Assembly: GCA_030642325.1 (NCBI GenBank) | Contig: DAOWNY010000086.1 | Coordinates: 1 to 7,450 of the forward strand | Direction of reading: 5' to 3' | From: Deltaproteobacteria bacterium | Lineage (GTDB): Bacteria > Desulfobacterota > DAOWNY01 | Length of the DNA stretch: 7,450 nt | Shown here: positions 5,945 to 7,450 of the stretch, piece after piece | Position numbering within the stretch: the stretch's first letter is position 1 | Layout of the letters: each line of letters starts with the position of its first letter | Notes under the pieces: model-generated | What the model was told of the DNA's origin: nothing | Seen by the model: the letters and a program-made list of their open reading frames with translations, nothing else | Database searches by the model: none | Translations under genes and position numbers: made by a program

Positions 5945-5959
5945 ATGAATTATGTATGA
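5945..5959 (+). promoter_or_regulatory. Four-codon minigene overlapping the crotonase start
   Basis: TTGGAG (5933-5938) is ideally spaced, 6 nt, for the ATG at 5945. That frame reads Met-Asn-Tyr-Val and stops at 5957-5959, just inside the crotonase gene. The crotonase ATG at 5952 is 13 nt from the same GGAG, which is long. No in-frame alternative exists upstream, because a TGA at 5946-5948 closes that frame. Ribosomes may initiate on the minigene and re-initiate, or the spacing may simply be relaxed. Confidence 0.3.
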
Positions 5960-6758
5960 TACGATTGAATATTTCCGGGATGAAGGAGTCGGCATCATCA
6001 AGCTCAACCGCCCCGAGCGGATGAATGCCGTTATTGAAGAGATGTATCGTGAGATTGATGAGGTGCTGGACCTTACTCGTTTTGATCCAAAAATTCACGT
6101 CCTCATTATTACCGGTTCCACTTTAAAACGTGAAGGAATCGAGAGGGAGGCATTCTGTGCGGGTGCTGACTTGAAAAAGCATTCCCGCGGGGATAGAAGC
6201 CATGCCCAGAAGAGGGATTACATTTTGCTGGGGCATGAGACAACGCGAAAGATATATGAATTTCCAAAACCTATCATTGCAGCCATCAACGGTCCGGCAC
6301 GGGGAGCGGGGTCTGAGCTGGCACTGAACTGCGATCTTATTTTAATGGCAATGGAGGCCACCATCGCTTTTCCGGAAACCGGACTGGGAACTTTCGTAGG
6401 GGGTGGGGTAACCTGTCATCTTCCCAAAATTGTTGGACTGATGAAGGCCAAGGAACTCATCTATTCGGGGAGGGTGATTGACGGCAAAACAGCGGTCGAC
6501 ATGGGGCTGGCCCTCAGGTGCTTTCCGGCTGCAAAACTGCTGAAGGAAACAATATTATTTGCCGGACAGCTTTGCGAGAAGGCACCGATTTCCATGGGGT
6601 TTGCCAAGAAACGATTACAGCAATCTTTTGCCCTGGATATGGAAACGGTACTGAGCTTAGAAGCGGAAGCAATTCTTTCCTGCATGGATACCGATGACTG
6701 GCAGGAAGGAGTTCGTTCTTTTAATGAAAAACGAAAACCAATTTACAAGGGGAAGTAG
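5952..6758 (+). CDS. Enoyl-CoA hydratase/isomerase (crotonase) family protein
   Basis: A 268-residue cytoplasmic crotonase-fold protein of usual family length, probably hydrating a 2-enoyl-CoA in fatty or aromatic acyl-CoA degradation. The first oxyanion-hole segment is AFCAGADL (67-74) and the second is INGPARGAGSELAL (112-125). E122 and E142 (in FPETGLG) align with the two catalytic glutamates of rat mitochondrial hydratase (E144, E164), which favours hydratase over isomerase or hydrolase activity. A119 replaces the usual middle glycine of the GGG motif, a tolerated variant. A slightly long loop (56-66) precedes the first oxyanion segment. The start is fixed at 5952 by an in-frame TGA at 5946-5948. 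The stop at 6756-6758 directly abuts the next gene, so the two are translationally coupled. The exact substrate cannot be told from the sequence. Confidence 0.9.
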   Translation: MYDTIEYFRDEGVGIIKLNRPERMNAVIEEMYREIDEVLDLTRFDPKIHVLIITGSTLKREGIEREAFCAGADLKKHSRGDRSHAQKRDYILLGHETTRKIYEFPKPIIAAINGPARGAGSELALNCDLILMAMEATIAFPETGLGTFVGGGVTCHLPKIVGLMKAKELIYSGRVIDGKTAVDMGLALRCFPAAKLLKETILFAGQLCEKAPISMGFAKKRLQQSFALDMETVLSLEAEAILSCMDTDDWQEGVRSFNEKRKPIYKGK

Positions 6759-7450
6759 ATGGATTTTAAACGCGTGTTTAATGCTCGATCCGTAGCGATT
6801 ATCGGAGCATCGCGTGACGAAAAAAAGCGGGGTTACCAGGCGATAAAAACCCTGCAGAAAGAAAACTACGAAGGGAAAATATACCCTGTTAATCCACGCG
6901 AAGAAATGATTCTGGGGATGGAGTGTTATAAAACAGTCCTTGACATCAAAGACCCTATCGATCTCGTCTTAATTACCACCAGAGCGGAAACCATCCCCGC
7001 AATTATCGAGGAATGCGGCGACAAAGGAGTGGCCGGTGCAGTGATAGTGGCCGGAGGATTTGGAGAGTTGGGGGAAAAGGGGAAAAAGCTGGAAAATGAT
7101 ATTGTTGAAGCTGCCCGTAAATACAATATCCGCCTGATTGGACCCAATACCTCAGGTATGATAAACGTGGGGACAGGTTTGAATCTGGTGGGGCTGAATG
7201 ATGTTCCCAGGGGAGATATTGCTCTTTTAACCCAAAGTGGGAATATCGCCCTCAACCTGATTACCGAGGCGAAACTTAGAAGCCGGAAGGGATTTTCCTA
7301 CTATGTGGGGGTAGGCAATGAGGCGGATATAAAGTTTCACGAATACCTTGAATTTTTTACCAATGATCCGAATACCAAGGCAATTTTGATGTATGTGGAA
7401 GGATTGAGGGAGGGGAGGAAATTTCTTCAACAAGCCTACAAAACAACCAG
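6759..7450 (+). CDS. NDP-forming acyl-CoA synthetase (ACD-like), N-terminal part, cut by window end
   Basis: The frame begins with ATG immediately after the crotonase TAG, with AAGGGG (6747-6752) six bases upstream, and stays open for 230 codons to the window edge. It matches the CoA-binding and first ligase domains of ADP-forming acyl-CoA synthetases and succinyl-CoA synthetase alpha. Features are the Rossmann segment SVAIIGASRDEKKRG (11-25), YPVNPR (42-47), GPNTSGMIN (128-136), the LLTQSGN motif (156-162) and VGNEADI (185-191). Thr131 stands where a cysteine is usual (GPNC). The phosphorylated histidine expected near residue 250 lies outside the window, so catalytic competence cannot be judged. 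A full protein would be about 700 residues if fused to the ATP-grasp part, or about 450 if split. With the crotonase it suggests acyl-CoA catabolism, with ATP made from the thioester or the acid activated. A Pat-like acetyltransferase fusion is an alternative that only the C-terminus could exclude. Confidence 0.88.
   Translation, partial: MDFKRVFNARSVAIIGASRDEKKRGYQAIKTLQKENYEGKIYPVNPREEMILGMECYKTVLDIKDPIDLVLITTRAETIPAIIEECGDKGVAGAVIVAGGFGELGEKGKKLENDIVEAARKYNIRLIGPNTSGMINVGTGLNLVGLNDVPRGDIALLTQSGNIALNLITEAKLRSRKGFSYYVGVGNEADIKFHEYLEFFTNDPNTKAILMYVEGLREGRKFLQQAYKTT

Noticed and set aside
1..7450. CRISPR arrays, tRNA or rRNA genes, transposase or phage genes
   Set aside because: No regularly spaced repeats, cloverleaf sequence, rRNA stretch or mobile-element protein was seen on either strand.

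Overview
The window looks like a chromosomal segment of an anaerobic, low-to-mid GC bacterium. Strong Shine-Dalgarno sequences, a GTG start and the gene set (Si-type citrate synthase, NADP isocitrate dehydrogenase, a DUF362/ferredoxin protein, crotonase, NDP-forming acyl-CoA synthetase) would fit a clostridial, Peptococcaceae-like or syntrophic lineage. That placement is inference: no 16S or other lineage marker is present.

Layout. Positions 1-294 are non-coding and hold one copy (R1, 1-123) of a dispersed repeat. NADP-dependent isocitrate dehydrogenase (icd) lies on the minus strand, 295-1551. A 418-bp divergent spacer separates it from a plus-strand gene for a DUF362 protein with a C-terminal two-cluster ferredoxin domain (1970-3127). 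The next spacer (3128-3476) is crowded with repeats: a hairpin-like element (3161-3248), a second copy of the dispersed repeat in opposite orientation (R2, 3304-3425) and a short 10-mer duplication. D-aminoacyl-tRNA deacylase (dtd) follows on the minus strand, 3477-3926. Citrate synthase (gltA-type, 4289-5689, plus) diverges from dtd and has a good sigma-70-type promoter at 4082-4111 and a leader of about 170 nt. A 262-bp spacer holds a second hairpin-like element (5770-5894) related to the one at 3161-3248. A crotonase-family gene (5952-6758) and the start of an NDP-forming acyl-CoA synthetase (6759 to the window end) form a tight operon.

Function. Citrate synthase and Icd supply the oxidative entry of the TCA cycle, making 2-oxoglutarate and NADPH, although they are not co-transcribed here. 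The crotonase/acyl-CoA synthetase pair looks like acyl-CoA catabolism, with possible ATP gain from the CoA thioester. The DUF362/ferredoxin protein is probably an iron-sulfur redox or maturation protein of unknown role. Dtd clears D-aminoacyl-tRNA.

The protein genes are mostly recognisable families. The least explained material is between them: two repeat families, one an inverted pair bracketing icd and the DUF362 gene, the other a pair of long imperfect hairpins with the same arm sequences and the same conserved mismatch. A four-codon minigene also overlaps the crotonase start.
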